A stretch of DNA of 64,000 bases from positions 48,563 to 112,562 of the forward strand of contig JAYYVF010000086.1 of NCBI GenBank assembly GCA_036343635.1, in the 5' to 3' direction. The position numbers and the translations under genes were made by a program. The notes beneath the pieces are model-generated. The model had not been told where the DNA came from. It saw nothing but the letters and a program-made list of their open reading frames with translations, and searched no databases. Below, piece by piece: positions 25,503 through 33,762 of this stretch. This DNA is from GCA-2693325 sp036343635. GTDB taxonomy: Bacteria; Latescibacterota; UBA2968; UBA8231. How positions within the stretch are numbered: position 1 is the stretch's first letter; every line of letters starts with the position of its first letter.

Positions 25503-28500
25503 AATCATCGGTAACCTGGATGGCAAATAACCACGTAACAGCTAACTTGCTAATGGGTTTTCTCATACTTAGTGGTCTATTCTCCATGATGCAGACAAAA
25601 AAAGAGACGTTTCCTGAAATGTCTCTGGACCAAATACAAATACAGGTAATATATCGTGGTGCAACTCCCACAGAGGTTGAAGAAGCCGTCTGCAAGAGAG
25701 TAGAGGAGCACGTGCGTAGCTTAGAAGGCGTTCGACGGGTAAGATCAACTGCCTCCGAGGGAGTCGGTGTTGTTAGTGTAGAAGTGGAACGAGGCGTAGA
25801 TGTCAATAGTATGCTCGACGACGTCAAGAGCGCAGTTGATCGAATAGACAGTTTCCCTCAAGAAATCGAAAAACCGACTATAAAAGAGCTCACCAGACGC
25901 CAACAAGTTATTGACGTGGTCCTTTATGGAAATGTTAACGAAAGATCTTTGAAAGTAGCCGCAGAACAAGTACGCGACAATCTTCGTAATAGTGGAGTGA
26001 TCTCTCAAGTTGAACTTAGTGGTATTCGTGCTGATGAAATATCCATAGAAGTTTCCGAATCGGATCTTCGTCGCTATGGATTGTCGTTTGACACAATAAG
26101 CTCGGCCGTAAAACGCACGAGTTTGGACCTGCCCGCCGGAAGTATCGAAAGTCAAGATGGAGAAATACTGATACGCACCCAAGGCCTAATGCGCACAGGC
26201 ACTGAATATGAAGATGTTGCAGTCCTCTCCCAAAATGATGGAACAATACTACGCCTTGGGGACATTGCAAAAGTACGCGATACGTTTGAAGACAATGACC
26301 TAGTCTCAAGATTCAATGGAAAACCTGCTGCAGTCGTCCAGGTTTTTCGTACTGGAAACCAAAGCGCATTAGAAATCTCGGCCTTTATACATTCTTTCGT
26401 GGATGAAAAACGAAAATCCCTCCCACATGGGATCTCGATAGATTTTGCTCGTGATGATGCCCGAATTTTAAGAGGACGAATGGATCTACTGATCCGAAAC
26501 GCTCAACTGGGCCTCGTCCTAGTCTTCATCTGTCTCAGTTTCTTTTTAGATCTGCGCTTAGCATTTTGGGTGATGATGGGGATCCCCATTTCATTCCTCG
26601 GAGCTTTTGTATTGATGGAACCATTTGATGCATCCATCAATATGCTCTCACTATTCGCATTTATCGTAGCTTTGGGCATCGTTGTCGATGATGCTATTAT
26701 CGTCGGTGAAAATGTTTTTGCGCACCGCGAGAAAGGCAAGCCCTTCTTACAAGCCGCCATTGACGGCACCATGGAGGTCGGAACGCCCGTTATCTTTTCT
26801 GTCATGACGTCAGTAGCAGCCTTTACTCCACTTTTTTTCGTCGAAGGAATGATGGGGAAATTTATGTCCGTGATTCCGGTAATTGTTATCGCTGTGCTCT
26901 TACTTTCGCTAATTGAAAGTCTATTTATTTTACCGGCCCATCTATCATCGGAAGGAAACGGTATAATTAGTCGTTCCTTAGGAAAATGGTTTAGAAGACC
27001 ACTTTCCTGGCACAAAAACAAAGCCGAGAGGTTCGATGCAGGTCTTAAAAAATTTATCAAAAAAGCCTACCAACCATTATTGAGACTAAGTCTAGCTAAT
27101 CCACTTTCAAGTACTGCTGTCGGTATCTCACTAATGCTTCTGACTCTCGGCTGGGTAGCTGGCGGACACCTAAAGTTTGTATTTATGCCTTCTATTGAAT
27201 CTGACTGGGTAACAATTTCGATCAACATGCCCCAAGGAACCACAGTTGACCAAACAACAAAAGTGGTCGAATTAGTTGAGAGACAGACACTTCAATTAAA
27301 AACACAAATCGACAAAGAGTATCCTACAAAAGGATCCAACTTTCGAAATATCTTCACGTATATAGGTGACCAACCTAATGGGCGACGCTCGTCAATGGGT
27401 GCCGGAGGTGGGTCAGGAAATAATGGACATTTAGGAGAGATTACTGTTGAACTAAAACCATCGGAAGAACGCGATGTTGGCAGTAATGCAATAGAAGCAC
27501 GTTTACGCACTGCCATTGGTGAACTCCCTGGTCCTGAATCTATATTAATATCCTCTTCACTATTCTCGGCAGGCAATGCAATTGAAGTAGAATTAGCTTC
27601 GGACAACTTCGACCAATTGTTGATCGCCGTGGAGCGCCTAAAAGAGCAAATCAGCCAATATTCTGGAACAGGAGAGATTCAAGACAGCTTTCAAGAGGGT
27701 AAACAAGAATTACTATTGTCTTTAAAACCACAAGCAAGAACTTTAGGAGTTACCCTATCTGACTTGGCTCGACAAGTAAGACAGGGGTTTTTTGGGGATC
27801 AAGCACTAAGATTTCAACGCGGATCTGACGACGTTCGTGTTATGGTACGCTATCCAGAAACAGAGCGAAGAAATATTGACGACGTTCGTTCAATGCGAGT
27901 CCGCGCCCCTTCAGGAACTGAAATCCCATTTGACGAAGTTGCCTTTATACAGGCTGGACGCGGATACGCAGCAATACAAAGGACCGACGGCCAAAGAGTA
28001 GTAACGGTCAGTGCCAGCGTTGACGAAAAACTGGCTAACGCTGACGAAATCAATTCCGATCTCAAGACAAGATTCCTACCGAAATTGGCCCAAGATTACG
28101 TTGGCGTGCAGTACAGCTTTGGAGGTGAACAGCGCGAACGAAATGAGTCACTACAAAGTATGTTTTATAATTTTTCAATTGCTCTTTTCGCTATATATAT
28201 ATTACTCGCCATACCATTTAAATCTTACACCCAGCCTTTTATCGTGATGAGTGCAATTCCCTTCGGAATGATAGGTGCTGTTTGGGGACATTCGCTTCTT
28301 GGTATTGACTTGGCTTTACTTAGCCTTTTCGGAATCATCGCACTTTCTGGCGTCGTGGTTAACGATTCGCTCTTAGTGATAACTTTTTACAATCAGTTGC
28401 GAGCAAAAGGAATCGAAATGGACGATGCTCTTGTCGAAGCCGGTTCCCAAAGGTTTCGTCCTATCCTTCTCACATCTCTAACAACCTTTTTTGGCTTACT

Positions 28501-28705
28501 ACCCATGATTCTCGAAAAAAGCGTCCAAGCTCAATTCTTAATCCCAATGGCAGTGAGTTTAGGCTTTGGCATTTTGTTTGCTACCTTCATCATTTTGTTG
28601 GGTGTCCCAGTTGGAACTAAGCTTCTTGAACAAATCACCAGCACTTCCCCCGATAGAGATACGGTTCAGAACCCCATAACGGTAGTCACCGATACAGGAT
28701 CTTAA
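25499..28705 (+). CDS. RND family efflux pump, inner-membrane permease
   Basis: Proton-driven trimeric exporter, 1068 residues with the AcrB-like plan: helix 1, a large periplasmic loop (about 35-335), helices 2-6, helix 7, a second periplasmic loop, helices 8-12. The intramembrane proton-relay acids are visible in FIVALGIVVDDAIIVGENVFAHRE. The second half has GIIALSGVVVNDSLLVITFYNQ and the helix-11 region RPILLTSLTTFFGLLPMILEKS. The start is a GTG within the adaptor stop. Gene order channel-adaptor-pump makes a self-contained export system; no adjacent regulator is seen. Substrate unknown. The stop codon overlaps that of the convergent MATE gene. Confidence 0.94.
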   Translation: MKSSVTWMANNHVTANLLMGFLILSGLFSMMQTKKETFPEMSLDQIQIQVIYRGATPTEVEEAVCKRVEEHVRSLEGVRRVRSTASEGVGVVSVEVERGVDVNSMLDDVKSAVDRIDSFPQEIEKPTIKELTRRQQVIDVVLYGNVNERSLKVAAEQVRDNLRNSGVISQVELSGIRADEISIEVSESDLRRYGLSFDTISSAVKRTSLDLPAGSIESQDGEILIRTQGLMRTGTEYEDVAVLSQNDGTILRLGDIAKVRDTFEDNDLVSRFNGKPAAVVQVFRTGNQSALEISAFIHSFVDEKRKSLPHGISIDFARDDARILRGRMDLLIRNAQLGLVLVFICLSFFLDLRLAFWVMMGIPISFLGAFVLMEPFDASINMLSLFAFIVALGIVVDDAIIVGENVFAHREKGKPFLQAAIDGTMEVGTPVIFSVMTSVAAFTPLFFVEGMMGKFMSVIPVIVIAVLLLSLIESLFILPAHLSSEGNGIISRSLGKWFRRPLSWHKNKAERFDAGLKKFIKKAYQPLLRLSLANPLSSTAVGISLMLLTLGWVAGGHLKFVFMPSIESDWVTISINMPQGTTVDQTTKVVELVERQTLQLKTQIDKEYPTKGSNFRNIFTYIGDQPNGRRSSMGAGGGSGNNGHLGEITVELKPSEERDVGSNAIEARLRTAIGELPGPESILISSSLFSAGNAIEVELASDNFDQLLIAVERLKEQISQYSGTGEIQDSFQEGKQELLLSLKPQARTLGVTLSDLARQVRQGFFGDQALRFQRGSDDVRVMVRYPETERRNIDDVRSMRVRAPSGTEIPFDEVAFIQAGRGYAAIQRTDGQRVVTVSASVDEKLANADEINSDLKTRFLPKLAQDYVGVQYSFGGEQRERNESLQSMFYNFSIALFAIYILLAIPFKSYTQPFIVMSAIPFGMIGAVWGHSLLGIDLALLSLFGIIALSGVVVNDSLLVITFYNQLRAKGIEMDDALVEAGSQRFRPILLTSLTTFFGLLPMILEKSVQAQFLIPMAVSLGFGILFATFIILLGVPVGTKLLEQITSTSPDRDTVQNPITVVTDTGS

Positions 28706-30120
28706 ATCTGTTTAATAACGGCCTCGCGCTCCAATTGCCGCAACCGCAGAAACAGCCAAGATAGAGCTGTTATCGAAGTCAAGGCCGCTCCCAACGCCAG
28801 AGCCAACCAAATAGACCAAAGACCCATTTTCAGCACGTAGATAAAAACAAATGCCAGCGTTCCACTAACCAAAATTACCCGCATTGCTGTCAACACTAAG
28901 CTTGGTATACCTTCACCTAATCCTTGAAAAATACGACCACTGATTACACCAAGCGTCATAAACGGAAAAGCAAATACTATGGTACGAATATAATCTACTG
29001 CCATAGCAATAATCGCTTCATTTGAAGTAAACAAGGTAAATATGAAAGGGGAAAAGATATAGAAAATCACGCCGAAACCTAACGCCAAAATCTGACCACG
29101 AACCAAGACATAACATACCGTCTCTCGGATCAGGTCAAGTCGTCCAGCACCATAAAACATACCCGTCAAGGTCACCATGCCTGATGCTAAAGCAAAAGTC
29201 GGCAAGAAATAGACAGAGTCTAGCCTACCTCCCACGCCATATGCAGCAACTGCATCCGCACCAAAGTTCGCAACCAGTCTATTCCAAAACATGTTTCCAA
29301 CCGACATAATTAACATCGACAAAGAAGCAGGAAATCCAATTTGTAATATCTGTTTGAATATCGCTCCATCATATACGAAACCACGAAAGGTTGGGCTTAG
29401 ATACGGCGTACCTCGTATGAAAAAATGGTATAGAAAAATCAGAAGCACGACCATTTGGCTGATCAGAGTGGCCCAAGCTGCACCTTCTAATCCCCACCCA
29501 GCCACAAAAATCAGGAGCGGGTCGAGTATCAAATTTAGAATTGTCCCGCTAATTTGGATTATAATGGGCGTTCGTGTATCTCCTTCACCCGTCATTATTG
29601 AGCGGAATTGAACACTTAAATTTGAAAAAATAAAACTAGGAGCTATGATTTGAAAATAGGATAATGCCCCTGGAATTACTTTTTCGGGCACACCTAAAAG
29701 AGTGAATATCTGTGTTTTAAAGTAAATACCAACTGCAGGGATTAATAATCCAAAAAACATACCAAACAAAATAGCATGGCTAGCTGCGTTGTCCGCTCCT
29801 TTCTTATCGTCAGCCCCTAGTAAACGTGCAACAGCACTCGTCGCCCCAACCCCAAAACCGAACATGATACCAATAGTAAAGAAACTCAACGGCATATTAA
29901 AAGTCAGTGCCGCTATCGCTTCACCACCCAATCGCCCTACAAAGATCATGTCCGTGAAACTGTACACTGTCTGCACGGCCATGCCCAACATAACAGGGAG
30001 GCTTAATTTCCAAACAGCACTTCTCGGATCTGCAATAAATTCCAAAACTCGACTATTCGCCCCAGGGCCGACAGAATTATCGCCTATACTCCCCTCATTT
30101 TTTCTATTTTCTTCGCTCAT
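28702..30120 (-). CDS. MATE family efflux transporter
   Basis: Inner-membrane drug or metabolite/cation antiporter of 472 residues with about twelve helices in two MatE halves. Visible landmarks: SLPVMLGMAVQTVYSFTDMIFVGRLGGEAIAAL near the N-terminus, FGFGVGATSAVARLLGADDKKGADNAASHA, and the second-half equivalent NRLVANFGADAVAAYGVGGRLDSV. The substrate is not inferable. The gene converges on the RND pump with stop codons overlapping by a few bases. Its 5' side diverges from the molybdenum-hydroxylase cluster. Confidence 0.93.
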   Translation of the reverse strand: MSEENRKNEGSIGDNSVGPGANSRVLEFIADPRSAVWKLSLPVMLGMAVQTVYSFTDMIFVGRLGGEAIAALTFNMPLSFFTIGIMFGFGVGATSAVARLLGADDKKGADNAASHAILFGMFFGLLIPAVGIYFKTQIFTLLGVPEKVIPGALSYFQIIAPSFIFSNLSVQFRSIMTGEGDTRTPIIIQISGTILNLILDPLLIFVAGWGLEGAAWATLISQMVVLLIFLYHFFIRGTPYLSPTFRGFVYDGAIFKQILQIGFPASLSMLIMSVGNMFWNRLVANFGADAVAAYGVGGRLDSVYFLPTFALASGMVTLTGMFYGAGRLDLIRETVCYVLVRGQILALGFGVIFYIFSPFIFTLFTSNEAIIAMAVDYIRTIVFAFPFMTLGVISGRIFQGLGEGIPSLVLTAMRVILVSGTLAFVFIYVLKMGLWSIWLALALGAALTSITALSWLFLRLRQLEREAVIKQI

Positions 30121-30190
30121 ATTGTCCTAAAAAAATATTACTTGTAACCTACCAAGTAAGCCCTTTAGTTTAGTTAGGGCAACGGTAGCC

Positions 30191-30219
30191 TTGACATCGG
30201 GCTGAGTAAATGTGATACT
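30191..30219 (+). promoter_or_regulatory. Strong predicted promoter of the CoxM-CoxS-MoaD cluster
   Basis: Perfect TTGACA (30191-30196), 17-bp spacer, extended -10 TGTGATACT with GATACT at 30214-30219. The transcript would begin near 30226, about 58 bases before the TTG start of the FAD-subunit gene. One of the best promoter matches in the window. Confidence 0.65.
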
Positions 30220-30283
30220 TTTTCACCATGGTTACTGGGTATAGATTTATCTGTAGTAACTCTGCATTCAGGAGGGTATTCAC

Positions 30284-31186
30284 TTGAAGGATTTCCAATA
30301 CGTTGCACCAAAGACACTGCGCGAAGCTTTAGGCTGTTTATCTATTCACGGTGAAAAATCTCGCATCCTGGCCGGCGGAACGGATCTGCTTGTGCAAATG
30401 CGTGCAAAACGGCATCAACCTGAATACGTAATTGATGTCAAGGAAATTCCAGAACTCAGCGAATTGTCGTTTGGAAACAGAAAAGGCTTAGTAATTGGTG
30501 CTAGCGTACCATGTTTTCGTTTATATGGCGATGCTAACGTCGCCGAAAGATACCCTGGTATCGTTGACTCCGCGTCAATTATCGGAGGCGTCCAAATTCA
30601 GGGCAGAGCGACATTAGGAGGAAATTTATGCAATTCTTCACCCAGTGCGGACTCGACACCTGCTCTAATTTCCTACTCAGCCATATGCAATATAGTAGGG
30701 CCAAACGGTAAACGAACCGTTTCAGTCGAAGAGTTTTGTTTATCACCTGGCAAGAATGTGTTACAACCTGGAGAATTACTTGTTTCTATACAGATACCCC
30801 CTAACAAGAAAAATCAAGGCGGCCATTACCAGCGATTTATACCTCGCAATGAAATGGATATAGCTGTGGTAGGAGTAGGCTCTTGGGTAGAATTGGCAAA
30901 TCGTGGAAAAGAATTCAAGAAAGTTCGTGTAGCCTTAGGTGCAGTCGGTCCAACGCCCATTTTTGCAGAAAAAGCCAGTAACCTACTTATAGGTAAAGCC
31001 ATAGATGATGAGGCAGCTATTTCTATAGTAGCCTCATCGGCCAAAGAAGAAGCCACTCCCATTTCTGATATGCGTGGACCAGCAGAATTTCGAAGACATT
31101 TGGTAGGCGTGTTGGTAAAACGCACACTAACTGGTGCCGTTGCTCGGGCTAAAGGCAAGTTTGTAGCTAATGCCGTTCAAGAATAA
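30284..31186 (+). CDS. FAD-binding subunit of a molybdenum hydroxylase (CoxM/xanthine dehydrogenase type)
   Basis: Electron-transfer subunit of the xanthine dehydrogenase/CO-dehydrogenase-like family, 300 residues. FAD_binding_5 domain in residues 1-170 with the pyrophosphate-binding ILAGGTDLLVQMRAK and TLGGNLCNSSPSADSTPALI. The CO-dehydrogenase flavoprotein C-terminal domain follows to about 295. Starts with TTG preceded by AGGAGGG seven bases upstream, a near-ideal ribosome binding site. Next gene is the 2Fe-2S subunit, 58 bp downstream. The molybdopterin-binding large subunit that should complete the enzyme is not found anywhere in the window. Confidence 0.92.
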   Translation: MKDFQYVAPKTLREALGCLSIHGEKSRILAGGTDLLVQMRAKRHQPEYVIDVKEIPELSELSFGNRKGLVIGASVPCFRLYGDANVAERYPGIVDSASIIGGVQIQGRATLGGNLCNSSPSADSTPALISYSAICNIVGPNGKRTVSVEEFCLSPGKNVLQPGELLVSIQIPPNKKNQGGHYQRFIPRNEMDIAVVGVGSWVELANRGKEFKKVRVALGAVGPTPIFAEKASNLLIGKAIDDEAAISIVASSAKEEATPISDMRGPAEFRRHLVGVLVKRTLTGAVARAKGKFVANAVQE

Positions 31187-31244
31187 GCGGCTTGATAAAC
31201 CGGACTCAAATCAGTAAAGAAACAACGTTATCGGAGTTAAAAAC

Positions 31245-31721
31245 ATGAGTAAGATACAGGTTCAAACAACTATTAATGGTGACTCTAGTGAGTTCCTATG
31301 TGAAGCGCGCCAGAGTCTATTGGAAGTTCTTCGAGACGTTGTTGGGTTTACGGGTACTAAAGAGGGGTGTAACGACGGAAACTGTGGTGCGTGTTCCGTT
31401 CTGCTCGACGGAGTCTTAGTAAATTCGTGTTTAGTTTTAGGAATTGAAGCTGAAGGCAAAGAAATTACAACCATAGAAGGACTTGCTTCCCCAGAAGGGT
31501 TACATCCGGCCCAACAAAAATTCTTAGAACACGCCGCTCTACAGTGTGGGATCTGCACACCGGGATTCTTGGTAGCCACTAAGGCCCTGTTGGATCAGAA
31601 TCCAGACCCTACTGAACACGAGGTACGCCATTGGTTAGCCGGAAATTTGTGCCGTTGCACAGGTTATGACAAAATTGTCCGCGCCGTCTTAGACACTGCG
31701 CAAGATATGCGACAATTATAA
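31245..31721 (+). CDS. 2Fe-2S subunit of a molybdenum hydroxylase (CoxS type)
   Basis: 158-residue iron-sulfur protein carrying electrons between the Mo cofactor and FAD. The plant-ferredoxin-type cluster is bound by GCNDGNCGACSVLL with a further Cys in NSCLVLG (residues about 43-67). The second cluster is in the helical domain CGICTPGF...LCRCTGYDKIV (about 103-147). All eight cysteines expected of the family are present. GGAG precedes the ATG. It sits between the FAD subunit and a MoaD-like gene on the plus strand. Confidence 0.94.
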   Translation: MSKIQVQTTINGDSSEFLCEARQSLLEVLRDVVGFTGTKEGCNDGNCGACSVLLDGVLVNSCLVLGIEAEGKEITTIEGLASPEGLHPAQQKFLEHAALQCGICTPGFLVATKALLDQNPDPTEHEVRHWLAGNLCRCTGYDKIVRAVLDTAQDMRQL

Positions 31722-31771
31722 GCCTATTTAAAAATTAAACCCCCAACAGCTCAAAAATCGCTAATTCTATA

Positions 31772-32038
31772 ATGCCCACGATTTGGATCCCGCCTCTACT
31801 TAAACAACTCACAAACGGGACGCACACAGTTGAGATAGAGGGACAGAGCATACGTGAGGTGATAGAATCGCTAGATCTAACCTATCCAGGTCTCAAGTCA
31901 CGGCTATGCGACAACAATGAGAAAATCCGTCCAGAAATAGCTGTAGCTGTAGACGGCCAAATTGTTACGACAGGCATGCGCACGCGAGTGTCAGCTGACA
32001 GCGAAGTCCACTTTCTACCAGCCTTATCCGGAGGGTGA
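31772..32038 (+). CDS. MoaD/ThiS family ubiquitin-like sulfur carrier
   Basis: 88-residue beta-grasp protein ending in the Gly-Gly tail (LPALSGG) that is adenylated and thiocarboxylated by an E1-like enzyme. Body has VEIEGQSIREVIESLDLTYPG and VAVDGQIVTTGMRTRVSADSEVHFLPAL. It could supply sulfur for molybdopterin, which would suit its position 50 bp after the 2Fe-2S subunit of a Mo enzyme, or for another pathway (CysO-like). No E1 or MoaE gene is nearby. It is followed by a strong Shine-Dalgarno and two short reading frames that run into dut. Confidence 0.82.
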   Translation: MPTIWIPPLLKQLTNGTHTVEIEGQSIREVIESLDLTYPGLKSRLCDNNEKIRPEIAVAVDGQIVTTGMRTRVSADSEVHFLPALSGG

Positions 32039-32040
32039 AA

Positions 32041-32102
32041 ATGAAAGGAGGAAAATGCTCTCTAAAATCATTCTCAAATTAAAGCTCAATCAACCCCAGT
32101 AG
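32041..32102 (+). other. Orphan ribosome-binding site with very short reading frames (possible remnant of a lost downstream gene)
   Basis: Three bases after the MoaD-like stop is AAAGGAGG (32044-32051) followed by ATG at 32055, opening only 15 codons (to 32102). An overlapping ATG at 32041 opens 13 codons. A near-perfect ribosome site without a gene behind it suggests that a fourth operon gene was lost when dut was joined here, or a translated tail. The spacing of 3 bases is shorter than optimal. Confidence 0.3.
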
Positions 32103-32541
32103 ATCCGAAACCACCACCGCCTCGGTCAGTCTTTCCTAATTCATCAACTTCAAGCCATTCTATCCGATAGACGGGTGAGATTAGTAACTGTGCGATTCGC
32201 TCTCCTGGTTCGATCGTCTGCGCTTCACTAGATGTATTAACAAGTAGGACGCCCAGTTCGCCTCTATAGTCAGCATCTATAGTACCGGGAGCATTCAGAA
32301 CGGTTAGCCCTCTTTTGTAAGCGAGCCCGCTTCGCGGACGGACTTGAACCTCGTAACCTGCCGGAATTTCCATGTATAATCCAGTAGGTATAAGATCTCG
32401 TGTACCAGGGTCCAAAACAATCGGGCGATCTAATTCTGCACGTACATCCATACCAGCACTAAGCTCTGTCTCATAAGCCGGTAATTGCTGATTGGTTGTT
32501 CGTACAACACGAACACGAACGCAATTGTTTACAGTTTCCAA
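32086..32541 (-). CDS. dut: dUTP diphosphatase
   Basis: Hydrolyses dUTP to dUMP, protecting DNA from uracil and feeding dTMP synthesis. 151 residues, a trimeric all-beta dUTPase. All five motifs are visible in order: AGMDVRAEL, RPRSGLA, NAPGTIDADYRGEL with the catalytic Asp, GERIAQLLI, and the glycine-rich C-terminal RGGGGFGSTG that closes over the active site. It lies 3 bp after the Wzz-like gene, at the tail of the exopolysaccharide block, so it is probably a passenger in that transcript. Confidence 0.96.
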   Translation of the reverse strand: METVNNCVRVRVVRTTNQQLPAYETELSAGMDVRAELDRPIVLDPGTRDLIPTGLYMEIPAGYEVQVRPRSGLAYKRGLTVLNAPGTIDADYRGELGVLLVNTSSEAQTIEPGERIAQLLISPVYRIEWLEVDELGKTDRGGGGFGSTGVD

Positions 32542-32544
32542 AAC

Positions 32545-33735
32545 TTATGCTCCAGCTAAGCGTTCATTCAACCAGCGCCCTCGTAAATTACGCACGTAAA
32601 CAGCCCCAAGGGTGTACGCAATACTTGAGAACATACTCAATACGCCAGTTATAAATACATACAACAGACGTTGTGGTCGCGCTTTCAGCTCTGGCGGTAA
32701 GGCTGGATCAAGCACCTGGACCGTGGAGGTATTATTTCGCGATTCGATCAATGATTCGGCTTCTTGCTGCAACAAAAGTTGCATAAGAGCTTTTTGCACT
32801 AAGACGTCCTTTTCTAAAATAGCGTAATCTTGCGCGACCTTGGGAATCTCACGTAATGGGAGGAAAAGGTTTTCATCCATTTCCAACTTAAAAACATCGC
32901 GAGGCTGAATTGGATCAGCTGGTTGGGTTTCTAATCCGTCACGCAAGAAAGTCATAGCGTCCTGACGCAATAAAATTTCGCGTTCAAGCTTTAACACACG
33001 GTCATGGGTGGGGTGAAGCCCCGAAGCAATTAATCCCTGACGCATAATCTCTAGTTCCATTGCGTCGGTTTGCATACTCGCGGCAGCACGGATTACCGCA
33101 CGAGCCTGATCTTCGATTGCGATAGCATTGTGTTCAGACTGAAACTCTTGAAGATTACTCATAACCGAATCTAGGCGAGTTTCACCCTCACCACGCAGGA
33201 TTTGTATAAAGCGCATCCGTTCAGTTGCCGAATCTTGAGTAATGCTCTTGTTGGTGCTATCTAGAATGACCGTGTAATAATTCGCCATTTCAGCAGCCAT
33301 CATTGGGTCTCGATCTAAAACAGATACAACGATCGTACCCTCTTCACTTTTATCGACCGTAGTTTTTTCTGCTAAAACATCTATCGCATCGGTCATGGTA
33401 TCAACTCCGTACCGTTCTGCAAGGCCATACGTATTAACCATACTACGCCTTGTATTAACACTTTTCAACGTTGCAAGAAAAATGTCAGCAGGAGTTCCTT
33501 TCTCACCTAAACGAAGAGAAGGTATTGGCAACGCGGAAAGTAAGTCTGAAAAGCCAAAGCCCTGTTTTTGCTCTTTAGGAGGCAAAAGTTGTGCCGTAGC
33601 TTCGTACTCATCCTCGATAAGGAAACTAAGAGTTCCCACCAGGATACACATTGCAACCGTACCGCCCAAAATCCTCTTTCTTTCCGCATGCAATGCGGAA
33701 AACAAATCGAGGATATCTACCTCTTTCTTTTCCAT
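32545..33735 (-). CDS. Wzz-like polysaccharide chain-length/export protein
   Basis: Inner-membrane polysaccharide copolymerase of 396 residues. First transmembrane helix at about 18-36, a Wzz-domain start (EDEYEATAQLLPPKEQ), a long periplasmic coiled region (about 170-330) and a second transmembrane helix near 365-388 after a Pro-rich segment (PALPPELKARPQRLL). There is no fused tyrosine kinase domain. It follows the Wza-like gene by 27 bp. Together with that porin it would span the envelope for exopolysaccharide export. Polymerase and flippase genes are not in the window. Confidence 0.88.
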   Translation of the reverse strand: MEKKEVDILDLFSALHAERKRILGGTVAMCILVGTLSFLIEDEYEATAQLLPPKEQKQGFGFSDLLSALPIPSLRLGEKGTPADIFLATLKSVNTRRSMVNTYGLAERYGVDTMTDAIDVLAEKTTVDKSEEGTIVVSVLDRDPMMAAEMANYYTVILDSTNKSITQDSATERMRFIQILRGEGETRLDSVMSNLQEFQSEHNAIAIEDQARAVIRAAASMQTDAMELEIMRQGLIASGLHPTHDRVLKLEREILLRQDAMTFLRDGLETQPADPIQPRDVFKLEMDENLFLPLREIPKVAQDYAILEKDVLVQKALMQLLLQQEAESLIESRNNTSTVQVLDPALPPELKARPQRLLYVFITGVLSMFSSIAYTLGAVYVRNLRGRWLNERLAGA

Positions 33736-33762
33736 ATATCTAAACGCTCCTTTAAATCCTTT

